The notes under the pieces were generated by a model. That model saw nothing but the letters and a program-made list of their open reading frames with translations. It made no database searches and was not told where the DNA came from. Shown in pieces: positions 35,201 to 50,200 of a stretch of DNA of 64,000 bases. Made by a program: the position numbers and the translations under genes. Every line of letters starts with the position of its first letter. Positions within the stretch are counted from its first letter, which is position 1. The stretch comes from Sthenelais limicola (taxonomy: Eukaryota > Annelida > Polychaeta > Phyllodocida > Sigalionidae), in NCBI GenBank assembly GCA_942159475.1, contig OW804095.1, positions 94,811,740-94,875,739 on the forward strand, read 5' to 3'.

Positions 35201-38200
35201 GAAAATGTTTTTTGCACGGGCCATGACTCGTCAAGCACCCCTTAAACTCCATGATTTAACTTCCTGAATCCAGAATCTTATCAACCAGGTGTTCTTTTGA
35301 ACCGAGTCTTTGAAAATCTTCAACAGATAGCACACTTCGATCTAAGCTTCATTTGTATAGGCCTTTGTCATATAAAGATACACAGAGAATACTGGACAAA
35401 CCTCTTGATTAAGGAGGGCAGCGGCTAAGTTCTGCACGTCGCCTGTCAGTAGCTGCGTTCCTCTGATGACTTTACTCAGGGAGGCGAGTGAGGCATGGAC
35501 ACTCTGTACTAGTTTGATGGCATTGTAGCGCTCCAGCATGATGAAAGAAGTGATGGGCGATTCCTTGCCAGATTTGTCCGAAGGTATAGTGACTTTGGAT
35601 TGAACAAGATTGGTTCCCTTACAAAGACAAAAATATAATGGGATATTATTATCATTGGCACCACTTTTACAGAATGACGTATACATATTATTCTGAAAAA
35701 ACTAATCATTAAAAATGTGGCATCTATTTACTAGAGAATACTTCTCAAACTATGCAAAACAAGTCACTGAATTGTTTCATAATTCTAACTTAAGTTGTAA
35801 AGATAACTCTTGTCTTAATGGAATATGTATATTTTATCTGTCATATCAGTTGCTCGATAACCAATGCTTGTGGTATCATTTCCAAATATTTACCCCCGAT
35901 TAGCATCGGAGATCACAAAAGTAGGAAGTGATCAATTGATAAGATAGATAATGGTGTTCCCGCCAAAAGAAACACCTGCAATCACTCACATTCAAATTAG
36001 ATTGTCAGCACAATGTGTGTAGTCTTTATTGACGAGTAAAAAGAATAGCTAAGAATCTATTCCTGAACTTATCTGCATTCGGAAACACGTGGTCTTTCGG
36101 ATTAGGATCATACTTACAGTGTTGAGTTTCTTCCACAGGTTAAGTAGTGGACCAAGCTCGTTGGCCCAAATCTCTTTATCGAACTTATTGGCTTTGGTGT
36201 CAGCACGCTTGACAATTCGCAGTTGACTAATGACAGCATTACTAATCATTCGTTGAGAGGAGCGCTCGATGTTCTCAGGCAAACCAAAGTAGGAGGGCTT
36301 GTCAATCTCAGGTAGAGCCTCAATGGCGTCAATATAATCCTTTAATGTAGAACACAAACGAAAGGATTAATTCGAATGATCCCAACCGATAATTAATCAT
36401 AGAATAAATCATATACATATAGCCTGTACAATGGGCTCGATCACAGGTCAATGTGAGATTCAAATATTCAGGTTAGGAGGGGGAGGGCGAAATCAAAGCG
36501 TTCATAAGACTAAGCCTTGAAATAACGGACGCACATGTGATGAAACCAGTTGGTACCAAGTTAGCGCACCGGCTAGGCTTCACTAACAAAAGCGCGTCAC
36601 TGACAACTACTCCCAGAAGGAATTTTTATCTATGTATCTTAGATAGAATGCATTATTTATAAATATCTGAGAGGAAAATCACTAGTTTCGTACTGTATTG
36701 ATAAGGCATTATAAGCATCTTTCATTCCCTTTTACATGTCACGTCGATGGGTTTCAAAAGAGATGATCCAATATTGAAAGTACCTCTTGAGCGCACTCGA
36801 AAGCTACATCCATAAATAGAGCTAGGACAGCGAGGATTGATGAAGCATGAATAGTACATAACGGTTTATAGAAAGGTATTGTACCAATAAACAGTCAGGA
36901 AGGTTGTACTACTTCCCTGGCCAATATTACCTAGAAAATGTTCCTATAGACCGAGATCTGTCAAGCAACGAACACAATATGAAGGTTTTGAAAGAGCCAT
37001 CTAGAAAATAATAACTTTTCCCTCAGATTACCCGTGGATTTTGACGGAAAGAGACAACAGCTAATGACTTTCCAAAATTTAAGTCAAGAGGAGAGTGGCA
37101 TTTTAATGAAATAAAATTCACATTGACCTATCAAATGAATCGTTGGTAACTGGGGTCCCCGTTTGCCATTTTTATGTATCTCAGTGAGTACCGTGAGGCA
37201 CTGTTCAAAACAATGGTAACACTGTTGATATAATCTATTTAGTAGAACAGACATTCATACAATTCATTCTGTTTTTGAATAGATTGCTTACTCTGTAAGT
37301 TGTAGAAGCTGGCAGTCGGAGAGGGCCAAGCTTTCCGGAGCCACCACGAGCCTCAAGCACGCCGGTGTCGAAGTACTGCTTGAGATAGGACTCCATGACG
37401 CGACAATCAAATGGATTGTCCACGCGTCCTCCATAAATAGCTAACTCACTAAGGCCGTGAATGTACTCCCATTCCACTTTACCTGTAAAGGAAATTGATA
37501 ACGACTTTCGGTTATCCTGAAATTTTTTCTGATTTCTCCCTAAATTTAAGTTAAGTAGAACATAGTATATTTTCAAACTGACCGGGAATTTGAAACTAGG
37601 TACGGCCAATAAAAACATTAAAAAAACTGGAATTATATAAAGGAAAGACATATGAACAATTAAGGCATTGACAGTAACAGCAACAAGTGATAAAAGACAT
37701 CCATCACTTCCATTACCCAAATAGTCATCTTGGAAATAGCCTGCAGAGAGAGTTATAGCGATGAATATATCAGAACACCATGTATTAAATCTATCCGGAC
37801 TAGATTTTTAAACGCAATTTTAGTGAGTCCCACCTGAATTGCCAGTGCGCGCGAGAAGACGATCGATGGTCTCTGCTCCAGCTCGAAGGTCAGCCAAGCT
37901 GAACTCGTAGAACTTGGTCCAGCCCTTTTGGGGAAATAAAAAATGTCTAAGGTATCATCCCAGAACACCTAAAATAACATTAACCGAGGAGGTAAATTAT
38001 ACAACCAGTAAACAAACAGCTCCCAAACGAATGCTGAATTAAATAATTATGAAGCTCATATATATGTAATAGTCGAATAATGTTAATCGGTGATTTTTTT
38101 TATCAACTTTTTTTCTTACTTGTGGGATGAAGTTTCTCCTTTCTTGTACCACCGCATGGAACCAGGCGAGAGCAAAGAGAGCCTGGGCGCGGACAACTGA

Positions 38201-41200
38201 ATTTCCTTTGTTGATGTATTGAGGACTCCACGTCTCGTATGAACGCAGTAGGTTCTTCTTGACACCAGGTGGAGCCTAGGAAAAAGCAAAGAGAATCAAA
38301 ATTAAAATATCATGTTCATATTTAAAATTTTAAAGATTTAGACTTAGTAGAGGCTATCAAGGTATACACATTTTGACGATTATCTGTGTGGTTTAAAAGA
38401 TTTGAGATTTAAGATTTAGAAAATATTTCATTCAGGTCCATTTTTATACATAAGTACAAATATTCCCAAAATAGCCTGATTTACTATACATTTAGAGATA
38501 AGTAGGTAGGTTTTGACTTTGACTGACTGAGAAGTCTGGTGAAAAAATTCGCTGTTTGTGCAAGTCCAGTGACTGTAGAAATGGATAATAGACTAGTTAT
38601 AATGAATTTGAAGGAATGTCAATTGTTCTAGAATTAATAAAATGGCACAGGACTCATCAGACATTATTTGCCTTGGATTTCAGTATTGGATTTCTCAGAA
38701 AGCCTTACATACCAGTATTACATTTACAATGAAAGTAATATATCATATATGGTCATATGTAATGTTCCTACCTCATATGTGATCTTGATGCTGGACTGGA
38801 GGAGGATAGTTGGAAATTTATCATGGGGCTCAGCTGTGAGCCACAGGCGGAAGCCTTCGTGTGGTTTCAATGAGTTTAGCTCCTGGAAGTAAAACAGATT
38901 TGTGTAAGCAAAAAGCAAACATATAGATTGGCAGTAACATTTGAATTACCTGTAGTTGTACACATATATCGTAAAATAGAAATATAAATCGATGGAACGA
39001 TTTTATTTTTAGCAAAATAGATGGAAGGGAATGATATTTTAAAAGAACTTGCCTTTTCCAGGGTAGGTAACCAAGCGGTTACCAAGTGCAGATTTTTCAA
39101 GCACAGCCACTCTCCTGACTTGGAACACTCATGTAAGAGTTGCATTGCTATTTCAGCTTGGCCTTGTCCCATAGCAACCTGAAATGTAGTTTAAATATTC
39201 CAAGCGAATTCTAGTAATCAAATTCCATCGTGGTGTCAACAATGACTAAAAGCTAGCACGAATGTGTTTTAGTTAGGATAACTAAAATAAAAATATTTTA
39301 GTTAGGAGTTTGGTGTCCACTACACTCAATAGACTACGATCGTCAGATTCCATGATAGTTTGGGATTTTATAAAGAACAAAATAATAGAATGATTAACCT
39401 CAAATTAAACTGTGAATTGATCTCAACTGACCAAATCCAGAGTCATCTTGGGACATATGTCGCCCCCCCCCCCCCCCGCCTTCTATCTTGTACCAATATA
39501 TCACCCAGATATCTTGGACAATTGTGTGTATGTTGGCCACTGCCACCACACCACACCACAATGGCTATTGCCTCATGAGCTTCACCGAGCGAAACCGTGT
39601 AGTGATAAACCCTCATCCACTGGTGAGGGGAAGAGGCCCCCGTCTTATGGCATAATGCGTCGGGACCTGATAATGGACCATAACAAAAAATCTGGCCCCA
39701 TCTATCACTTTGGGACCCACAATCCCAAACAACAAATGCACCCCTTGGCGATGTAACCATACGTGGGTCTATCGAGGTATTGGCAACCTTCGTCTGATGT
39801 ATGACGTCACCACCCACGACGTAACATAAACAGATACACGGTAGCAAGAAGCCAGCGCAGACGCAACACCCGCTTTAAAAAAAATGATAGAAAGATTTGA
39901 TACATAGGAGTTAATCAGTAAGAGTTATTTATATCCCCTGAATACATGAACTAGTATACATGTCTGGCTATGCCCTCTCACCTGATGGTATTTTTCAAGT
40001 CCTACGGTTTCTGTGGCCACGTCCTGAAGTTCTTGTGAGGGGTCAGCACCAGCAGAGATGATAATTAGGATTGGTTCCGATGCCTGGGTTTCTTGCTCAT
40101 ACAGTCTCTTTAGGTTAACATTCGGAGGTGATAATTCCTTCATTGCTGTGAATTGGAATCAACACTCGAGCATAAGTTCCTAACTGTTTTTCACAGGTTA
40201 TACACAACAGGAAATCAGTATCATTTATGTGTTTTAGGAAGAAAGTAGTCTACAATGAGTGAATGTGAAATGGGTGTTGAATGTGAAATTCAATATTATT
40301 AGATGCATTATATTAAACATGACACAGAAATTGCTCACGGTATTTACGTACAGGTGATGATTATGACTTTTAAAAATAACAAAATTTAAAAGAAAAATCG
40401 AGGATAAAAAGTAAGCTTCTGTCAAGAATTAAATTGTTTGTTCTATCCGCATACATCATTCCAGAATTAAACTATGGAGGAAAAGGAAAAGGTGCGTTGA
40501 TGAACCATCCCAATAAGGCTTTAAGAAATGCTTCAAGGATGTGCTAGAGTGCGTGGCAGAGATGAACGTCTAAGTTGACTTTTTTTAAAGCAACAAAAAC
40601 CTTTCTGAGAACTCTCAATAAACATTTGAATATACGCAAGATGAATTAAAACATGCAATGGTAAGAATGTACAAAGCAAGTGGAATAACAACTCGTGAAA
40701 TGCGATGAGATGTCCAGGTTGAAAACAAGGACGAAGCAACTCTCTAGAAACCCCTACATATTTCTTTTTCGTTTTGAAGCATTTACACTTACTAGTGTCT
40801 GTAGTGAATTTACATCAAAATAAAAGCATTAAATCAATAACGTACATCTTTCACGGCATTACCATATCCAGTATTTTAATGTAATAATATGCATAAAATA
40901 CTAACATAGAGATATAGTATATTTTATATATTTAATTTTTATGAGGACCCAGGTATATGAATTAAAACAAATTATCAATACACGAAAAGTATTTTACAAG
41001 TTTTAACCATATCATACATACTATACTAAATAAAAATAAATTCAAGTTAACTAACGAATTGGTTGAAGGAGCCTGAATATTGCACGAGTTCACGCTCCTT
41101 CAAACAATTTTTCAGAGCAATGGGTGTATAATAATATGGATTAAACACCCATGTCTAAGTCATTCCAAAAATTGAGGGGGTGGTGGGGTCTTCCATCGTT

Positions 41201-44200
41201 ATATTGGTTGGGCAGGAAGATACTTAGTAGGTTCATCAGGATTATAAATAGAAGTTGTGATGTTGATTATCTTTTATTTACGAGCTTTCGGGAGACTTGC
41301 TCTTCATCAGGTAATAACAAAATGCCAAGTCACTTTTTGTTTAAAACGAATAAGTTACTAACTTAGAGTTTTACAAGCGTAGAGTGTCATGGCCGACTGG
41401 AGACGGTCTGGGCGGGTGGCTTGGACCACGAGTAGCTGTTGGAACAAGGAGATGCGCTTGGACAGAGCGGGAGGGAAGTCCTGCTCACATTCGTTGCTGC
41501 GAGCGAAAGCCGTCCAAGTAGAATTGTCATTGAAGCACAGATCCTGGTAGAGTTGAGGGAAGGTCGACTGTAATAAAGAAAAAAAACAATATATAAGGCA
41601 TATTTATCCCATTATCTACCATACGGAAAGAACAAGGTTTACAAGTTCGAGATTCCGATATTCTATGGAAGAGACTGGTGAATTCATTGTAAAGTTTTTT
41701 AAGTTATAACTGGCACTAACTTCATGGTATGAGAACATGCTAGTAGTAGAACAGAAACAAGGATATGCTTTCATAGAAGGCTACTTTTGCGGACCAAAAG
41801 TTGAGGCAGTGTTTGGTTGTTTAATCTCAAATGCAAATTATGTGATCCCTACTGTATCCATGCATTCCTTATTTCAAATAATAATAATAATAAGAAGAAG
41901 AATGTAATGGCGGATTGGACGGAGTAGAGGACGTCAGAGATGTATAGACTTATTGGATAGACTATGTGAGAAAGGAAGAGACGGAGACACACAGGGAGAG
42001 GTAAGGGAGAGAGAGACAAGAGGGCGAGACGTATTGCTAGCAGAAATATAGATAGGTGGATGGGGTAGATGCATGGATAGATCGATAAACACACAACTCA
42101 TAGATAGATGGATGGATGGGATAGATGGATGGATGGATGGGATAGATAGATAGATGGATGGATGGGATATAGATAGATAGATAGATGGGATAGATAGATA
42201 GATGGATGGATAGATACACACACAATTCATAGATAGATGGATGGGATAGATGGATTGATGGGATAGATAGATAGATAGAAAGATACACACACAACTCAGA
42301 CATAGATGGGTGGATGGATGGATGGGTGGATTGACAAGCCACACAACTCATAGATAGATAGATAGATGGATAGATAGATACACACACAACTCAGACATAG
42401 TTGGGAGGGAGAGAGAGGAGAGGGAAGAGTAAGAGGGAGAGAGGTACCTGCCTGATTTGAAATAAAGCAATAAGCAGTTCTAACATTGTCTGAAGAGAAT
42501 GTAACTTTTGTGAAGTGTTCCAATGAACTTAGTTTTATTTATTTCTTTAGTTTAAATTTTTCAATGATACCAGGCCATGCGCCATTGGCGCTCATTTCCT
42601 AAACTTTTCTTTTTCTTTTTCTTTTACGGATCCTCTCAGATAGAACGTAGAAGGAGCCAGTGTAAACACTGCCTCCAATAATTGTAATGTTGACTCAAAT
42701 CTACCGTTTTTACTTGTGTTATTCTAGTATTGACAGTCCAGAGCCAGGAGAGTGGTTGTCTCCTCCATTTTTGGTAGTAAAGCCAGGTACAAAAAACAAT
42801 GCCTCCTCAGTGAGGGTTAATAAAGAATACCAACAGGACGAACGACTCTCTCTTCATTTTTACATTACTCCCTATATCGATACCTCACAAAAAGGTTAAT
42901 GTAGAAAAAAAAGAAAAAGATAAGGACAAGTTTACTAGAACAAAATATCCAGTAGCAGTTGTTTAAAGCCTGTTAACACTGATTGACGAAATTAAATTAT
43001 ATGATGTTGGTCTGATTCAGAAAAAAACGGGCAAGGCAAAAGCTTTCCACGAACCCTAAGAACAGCTTCCTTCCGTTTCTAAATCGAGACTACTTTAGAA
43101 CCTCCAAAATTGGGGATGGAAACTAGCAATTGTAGATATGTAATGGCCAAAGGTAAAGGACTATTCTGTTGGTAAACTTCTGGCAAATACCTTAATCAGT
43201 CCAACAAATGATTGACGGTCTTCATCCACCCATTGGGGAACATCTCGACTGCCTGAATCTTTAACATCAGGAATGATGATTCCAGTAAACACCTCCCATT
43301 CCTAATAAAATAGGACATATATAAAGAGACATACCAAGTGATAACATGGAACAGTGAATCTGATAACATGGAAATTGATGGTCATATCAATAATATTCCT
43401 TAAGTAGGCTACGTGCGACAAAATATATCTGATGATACAATTATAAATTAATCTTATTAAGCAAATTAATTAATGGACTTATTAAACAAAATATTAAGTC
43501 AGTAAGTTGTTCTATTGCAGTAAGTGCTCTAACCATGTTACTTAGTTTGAAGGGCCCACACAGAAAGAACTATCATTCATAATGTGTTATGTACCAATGG
43601 ACACTAATTATTATAGGTACTTACATTTTCTTTATACATTTCAGGGAACATGCCATGGGACATGTGAAGGGCAAACATGAGTCTGTCAGCCTTGAAGAGT
43701 GACCTGCACACATAATTGTAAACCAGTTGTTGCAGTGTGGAACTAAGGGTAGTGATTCTGTGCTCTGTGCTTGCACCTTCCTGCAAAATATATTGAAAAA
43801 AAAAAACGATTATTAAAACATCTAAATTCCAGAAGACGACGTAACACTGTCTTTACCCGGAGATGTATTAAGTTTAAAAGATCCATATTAATGCCCAGGA
43901 TCTGGACCATTTATATTCAAGCATAGTTTCTGAACATGTCTGGAAATAAATTGGAATTAAATATAAAAATGATAAGAAGTTTATTGACCTGTCTATGGCG
44001 CAAAGACCTTGAGAAAAGGCCAAGGAAAGCACCCAAACTGAAGCGGTACATGTTGTTGATCTTGGCTAGATCTCTAATCACAAAGTATAGACGACTTCCA
44101 TTCTCAGCCAAAGGTAAATAAGCACTACGTTCCTGAAAAACAAACGGAAGAATTTGTCAGATATAAAGAATGGAGTTAGGTTTACGAACTATCAATATTA

Positions 44201-47200
44201 TTATTAAAAATATCTATATTGGCAACGCTTTAACGAAATGCCTAAGGAGGCCTCCTAAATTGGATAGTTCTTCCAAGATGGTTTTGATAGTATTTACGGG
44301 TCAATAAATTCTAGGCATAAACTTAAGTTTCTGATACGTACACTCTATTAGCAAAGTTATCAGTTATAAAAGTTAGATAAGAGTAAGGGTTGTTTTACCT
44401 GATCCAGTGAGGCTTGAAGTTGCTGTGATTCAACGAGGGATTCTGTGATGGTTGTACTACTTTCCTTAGTCTTCGTGAGGGAATCTAACAATTGCTTATT
44501 TTCTAAGATGTTTCCTTGGGCCTGCGCTAATTCCTGAGAAAAATGATTAGTATTTTGTATATTCGTGAATGAAGAACCTTGGTAACAAAACGATATTATA
44601 ACCCCATTATAACTCATTAAAATGGGTGATTATCAAAATGCTTTAGACTTACCTCAAGCAAGGATTCCTCTAATTTCGCTAACTCGATCTTTAGGTCTTC
44701 CTCTTGTTTAAGTAAGCTTGATTTCTGAACTTCTAACTCTGGTTTCTCGTGTTGGATAGTCATGCCTAGCAACTGCAATCAAGTGTATTATACGTTGGGT
44801 ACAGTTTTCTCCGATCAATAGCACTGTAATTCATTTTACTCTCCTCGCTTCGACATCTAATTCTAAAATACTTCTAGGAATGTATGTGAGTAAAAAATGA
44901 GGAGGATGAATCACTAATTGTGCACATTTTTAGGGTTTTATTTTCGCTTATATATATATTTTTCAGGGTGATTGACCATACACTATGTCAAATAGATACC
45001 AATAATTGTTGATTTACTCGTAGCTAGGTTAATTGTTGTTAAAGATTTAGGGAGAAAATAATGTCCGTTTTGTTACGGTATACTGGTTAATACTTTGAGA
45101 GTGAGTGAGTGAGATTGGTTGCTTTACATGAATATATTTAGGCGTATCAACACTTTTAAGTGTTATATCAAGGGCGGGAGAGCTGAGAGGGAAGCAGTTT
45201 ATGATCATACCCAGGAAATAGAGATAGAGAAGAAGGGAGAGAGAGACAGAGAAAAGAAACAGAAAGGCACTTTAAGGTCTTACCCAGGACCATTAAAACT
45301 TTGAGAGATAGGTCACTGATTCTAGTTTGGGGTGAAATGTATATGCCAGTTCATGTTATGGATTATCATAGTTTCCGTTATTGGAGTCATCTTGTATTGG
45401 TTTTACTTTCAGAGATTAATTTAAGGTATGCATTCTCTAGGAATGTATGTATGTGTGCTTACTTGACCAGTTAAGCCAGCTCTGGTCGTGGTGAAGTTCA
45501 CTTCAGTAACAACAGAGGCAGCATCAGGAGGGATTTCAGGGGCAGGATTTCTTGTGGTGAGGAAGAGACGGAACTCAGTATTGTAATCTATCACCTTGTC
45601 TCCAATCTGGACAACATATCTCGGACCTGTGGTAAAATCAACGATAACATTTACTTTAATTTCAAGCTTAAGTATTCATAGCTCAGCAAAATAATACATT
45701 ATAATATCATAACTGAGATATAAAGGGATTTACGCAGATCTCCAGGATCATAGCTAAAATAAGAATACAATGGTAGCTAAGGCTAAGCAATAAATTATAT
45801 TGCTTGAATTATATTATTAAACCTTATTGTAAAAAAACATCTGCTGCAAAAAGGAATTCTTGAATTGAATTGAATAAATTGTGTCACAAACCTTGGGCAG
45901 TGAGGTCTCCACGTAAAAGTGGGTAAAGGACAGGTTCAACACGATCCATTTCTTGAATGACAAGTGTTTTACCAAATCGCACAGCCAACTCAAGGGCTGT
46001 GCTGAAGTTAGCATCCTAAAATAAATAACATATATAACAATCAGTATCGGTATAACATATTTAGGCGTTCCTATCAAACTACGAAACTCAGAAGGGCAGA
46101 AAAAGAATTTGTTAAATTTCCAAAGTGGGAATAAAGGGGTATTGACATGAATGAACAGGATTACACATTCTTTTCATGCCCACATATTAAGAGGCATTCT
46201 AAATTAGTTCATCCATACCTGCTGGTTGATAACTTCTAGTCTGTTTTCCTTCAAGTGGGTTTTTAGCCAATCTGTGGCCCTGGATGAGGGGTCAATGAGG
46301 AATGGTCGTAACGAGCTCTGAACAAGGAAGAACATTAATTAAAATATCTCAACATGCATAACCAAAACACTTAGGAAAAATTAGGGAACAATACTAATAA
46401 ATAATAGATCGTACATAATGACGAGAGTATGATCATGAGTTTACCATCACGTGTATACCTTATAACATCAAGGGCGATTTATACATCAGATTTATCCATC
46501 ACGAGGTAAAGCTGTTGACCATACAGTATCCATTCCTTACAACACTACAATCACATATACTTTTATGATAAACCTCAAGACAAGAATACATTGTAGCCTG
46601 GGTTTCTTCATCTTGATTTCAAAATAGTACTCGCAAGTTTCTCATTGATTTCAAAATAATATTATCATATATCTTTTATCTATTTCAAAATAACACTCGC
46701 ATGTGGTGAGGGAAGATAAATAAGAAATGCACCAAATAATTATTGTGATAATTAGAAAATGTGTTTTATTAAAACAAGGTGTTGAAAGAATCGTATTGTC
46801 ACATTCAAACTACGGTATCAGATGAACATAATGAGAAATGTGGGATATTTTTTTCACACTTAATCGAAGAGAAAGATAAACGTTTCTATATTCTAATGAA
46901 AATGTAAATTATATATCAAAATATCATAACACATTTATCCATAGTCATTCATGTGCGTCTTATAATGTGATTTTGTAACATTTGATTTGTATAATACAGA
47001 TTAAATAATTCTATTAAAAGAATAGTTTTCATGATAAAAGTACAAGGGTCCATTTTGAGGGGGTTCTGTAATGTTTTGCATAATAATAGATCTTGTCACA
47101 ATGTTTCTTGGAAGTGAGAGTATTTAGTATGTGGTGAAAAGCGCACATATGAATAATTGACAACTCGGAGGAAATTGAGTAAAGAATTTGATTCAAACAA

Positions 47201-50200
47201 AGGTGATCTTAAAACACGATTTGGGGACTACCTGTAAAACAATGTTTACTAAAGAAATAAAAACAACATATTGTAGCACATATAACAACCAAAATCTTAC
47301 CCCGGGAGGCAAATCGTTGCTCTTTGAAATGAACATTTAAGAAAAATATTATTTTATAGCCTTCATTTGTTTGGGATGTTTTAAAAAAGTACAGATATTG
47401 TAAATGATCATACTGACTATATTATTTTGTGGGTTATGTGAATATTCTTCAATAAATACAGCAAAGATCATTAGTACAAATTAGTACAATTAAAATATCA
47501 TTGTTTAAATATCGATGGGATAATATAATCTTGTTTAAATTGGAAAACCAGATGGTTTAATCTATATTTTAATCGATAAGTCATATTAGTGTTGTCGACA
47601 ATATCTAATCTAAATAACTTCCACCGTATATCACCAAAATGATTTTTTTTATATCAATTCAGTATAAAAATGATATTTAGAGGCATCTTTCTGGGATTGG
47701 ATATAAAGGCACAGGTCATCGTATATATACAAGAACACTCTGTACCTGCAGTATCACAAGGGCGTTTTCCATGCTAAGGTCGTCAGATGGGAGGCCCTCG
47801 CTCTTCCAGATGAGTTGCTCACTTTCTGTGCTGAGGAAGCGGCGGAGGTCAAACTCGGCCACCCCCAACAGCTCCATCCACTGTTTGAGGCTGCGCTGTC
47901 GTACATCTTCAGGCGCCGCAGACATGTACGTTATGAAGGCAGCCGCCAGAAGAGCACGCTTGGGAAGCTCTTTCAATTCCTGAGACAGTTCTCCAACCTT
48001 TTGTTGAAGAAATAATGATGTAATAAGAAATTAATTTCCTATCTCCACTTGGGATTAGAGATGTTTATTTAGTAGTTTTGGGGAGATATAAAGTGATCCA
48101 ACGTTTCGCTCTCCAATAAGGGTTTTCTTCAGGGTATCAGGGAATGACAAAATAATTTTGGGTAGTGGGGAACTGGTTTTAAATCTGAGGTATAAAACCT
48201 CAAATTACCATAAATTTTACAGTTAACTGAGACTTACTTGGAAGTTTAGGTTTAATCTGTAATTATGTCGAGGACATCACGGTGTGGTACGACTACATGA
48301 GATCACGCATGCGCAGCCAACTCATCAGGTTTTAAAGCAATACAAGGGTTTCCTAGTGAAAACAACTTCAACATACCTACATCCTAAGTAGGACGAGGCA
48401 TAATAATGACAACCAAACTCAGAAACAACTAAGTTAACTGCCCAAATCCTCAAGCACCTGCTCTGAACACTCAGCTTCAGAGGGGCCGGAGGGAGGGCAT
48501 GTAGTCGTACCACACCGTGATGTCCTCGACATAATTACAGATTAAACCTCAACTTCAAAGTAAGTCTCAGTTAACTGTAAAATTATGTCTCGTCCTATCA
48601 CGTTAGTGGTACGAGACTTCATGAGATTTCGTAGCTTCACTAGGAAGCCCGAAGTAAAAGGAAACCCTCTTAACTTGGAAAAAGTTAACAAAGAGGGAAG
48701 TTATTTTCACTGGTTGTCCTAAACAGGACTGAAAGGACTGTAATAATTTAAATTTACAGTAACCAATCAAATATAATGATAATAATAATAATAGTAAATT
48801 GTTTATAATTTAAACAACTATAATAATAACACAACAATCAAAGAACTAGGACACACCTTAATTCTTCTTTTGACGGAGAACCTTTTTCTTCGTCCTTCTG
48901 TCTCTCAAGATAGTATGACCCACTGTCTCTTTAGGATCTTCTATACGTTTTTTGTAGAAACGGGCAAAAGTTCTAGTGTTTTTCCAACACGTTCATGTTA
49001 ACCCCAAGTTGTAAGGCTTTTGACGTCACTGCCCCTCTGGTGCTGTAGGCTTTGTACTTATTTGTACTGATGCCTGCTAAGGCCAAAGTTCTTTTCGTCC
49101 AATTTGACACGGTATCTCTAGAGATTTCCTTATGTGGCCACACATAGCTCAGGAGCAGTTGATCCTGCCCTTCACGGATACCATCTGTTCTGTCCAAATA
49201 CTCCATAATGCACTCTACTGGGCAAACCAATTTGTCCTCTGGGAAACAAGACTCGAGGGATGCTAATAATATCAAGGGGTTCTCCCACTCTATTGTGTTT
49301 AAGTAAATGTTTCATATGAATCTTCAAAAAGTTTGAGTTAAATTCAAGCCCAGAAACAGGCAACCTCCAAACTGTCTGTCCTCTCTGCGCGGAGGTCAGA
49401 AGAAATAACACAGTCACCTTCAATGAAAGGTGCTTCAAAGAGAGTTTAAAGTTACTCCCCCAATGACGGAAAAGGTCTAAAACTAGATTAACGTCCCACA
49501 TAGCGTTGTATTTGGGTAACGGGGGCCTCAGATTATCAACTGCCTTAACCAACAAACACACATTCTTCTGGTCTGCTCCAATGGAGTCCTCCCCTCTTGC
49601 CTTAGGGGCTACACCTGAGATCGCTGATCTTGCAATATTAAGAGTACTGGCTGAAATTCCCTCCTCTGACAAAAGTCTTAAAAAATCTGAATAATTCCTG
49701 GGCGACAGATCATACATGTCGAACCCGTGAAAAACACAATACTCCATCCAACGGTTGACATATACAGTATAAGTTTTACGAGTACCTTCCCTGCGACCTA
49801 GCTGGATCAAGTCTGCAGTTTTGCTGGAGTACCCCAACTTCATCAAATTACGTTTTAAAAGAGGCAAACAATAAGGGATATGCTTGTAATCGGATCTCGG
49901 TTTCTCTCCTCCTGTCTGTGAAGCAGATTTCCTTCCTTTCTTTCCAACTGGATAACTCTTTTGCCGATGTCGTTAGCAGAGCGAACCAGCTCTGACCTGG
50001 CCAGTTTGGAGCTACTATGATGGCATGGGCTCCTTCTCTCTTCACCTTTTGCCAGGTCCTCGCCACTAGGCTAAAAGGAGGAAAAATATAAAAGAATTCG
50101 TCACACCATTTATAAGAGAATGCATCAATCCATTCTGCCCCTGGATCGGGACGCCAACTACAATATCTGTCTATCTTAAAGTTCTGTCTTGAAGCGAACA

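Noticed and set aside
41849..42387. Overlapping minus-strand open frames of 81-136 codons rich in Ser, Ile, Tyr and Pro
   Set aside because: They translate the GATA/GATG satellite in different frames.
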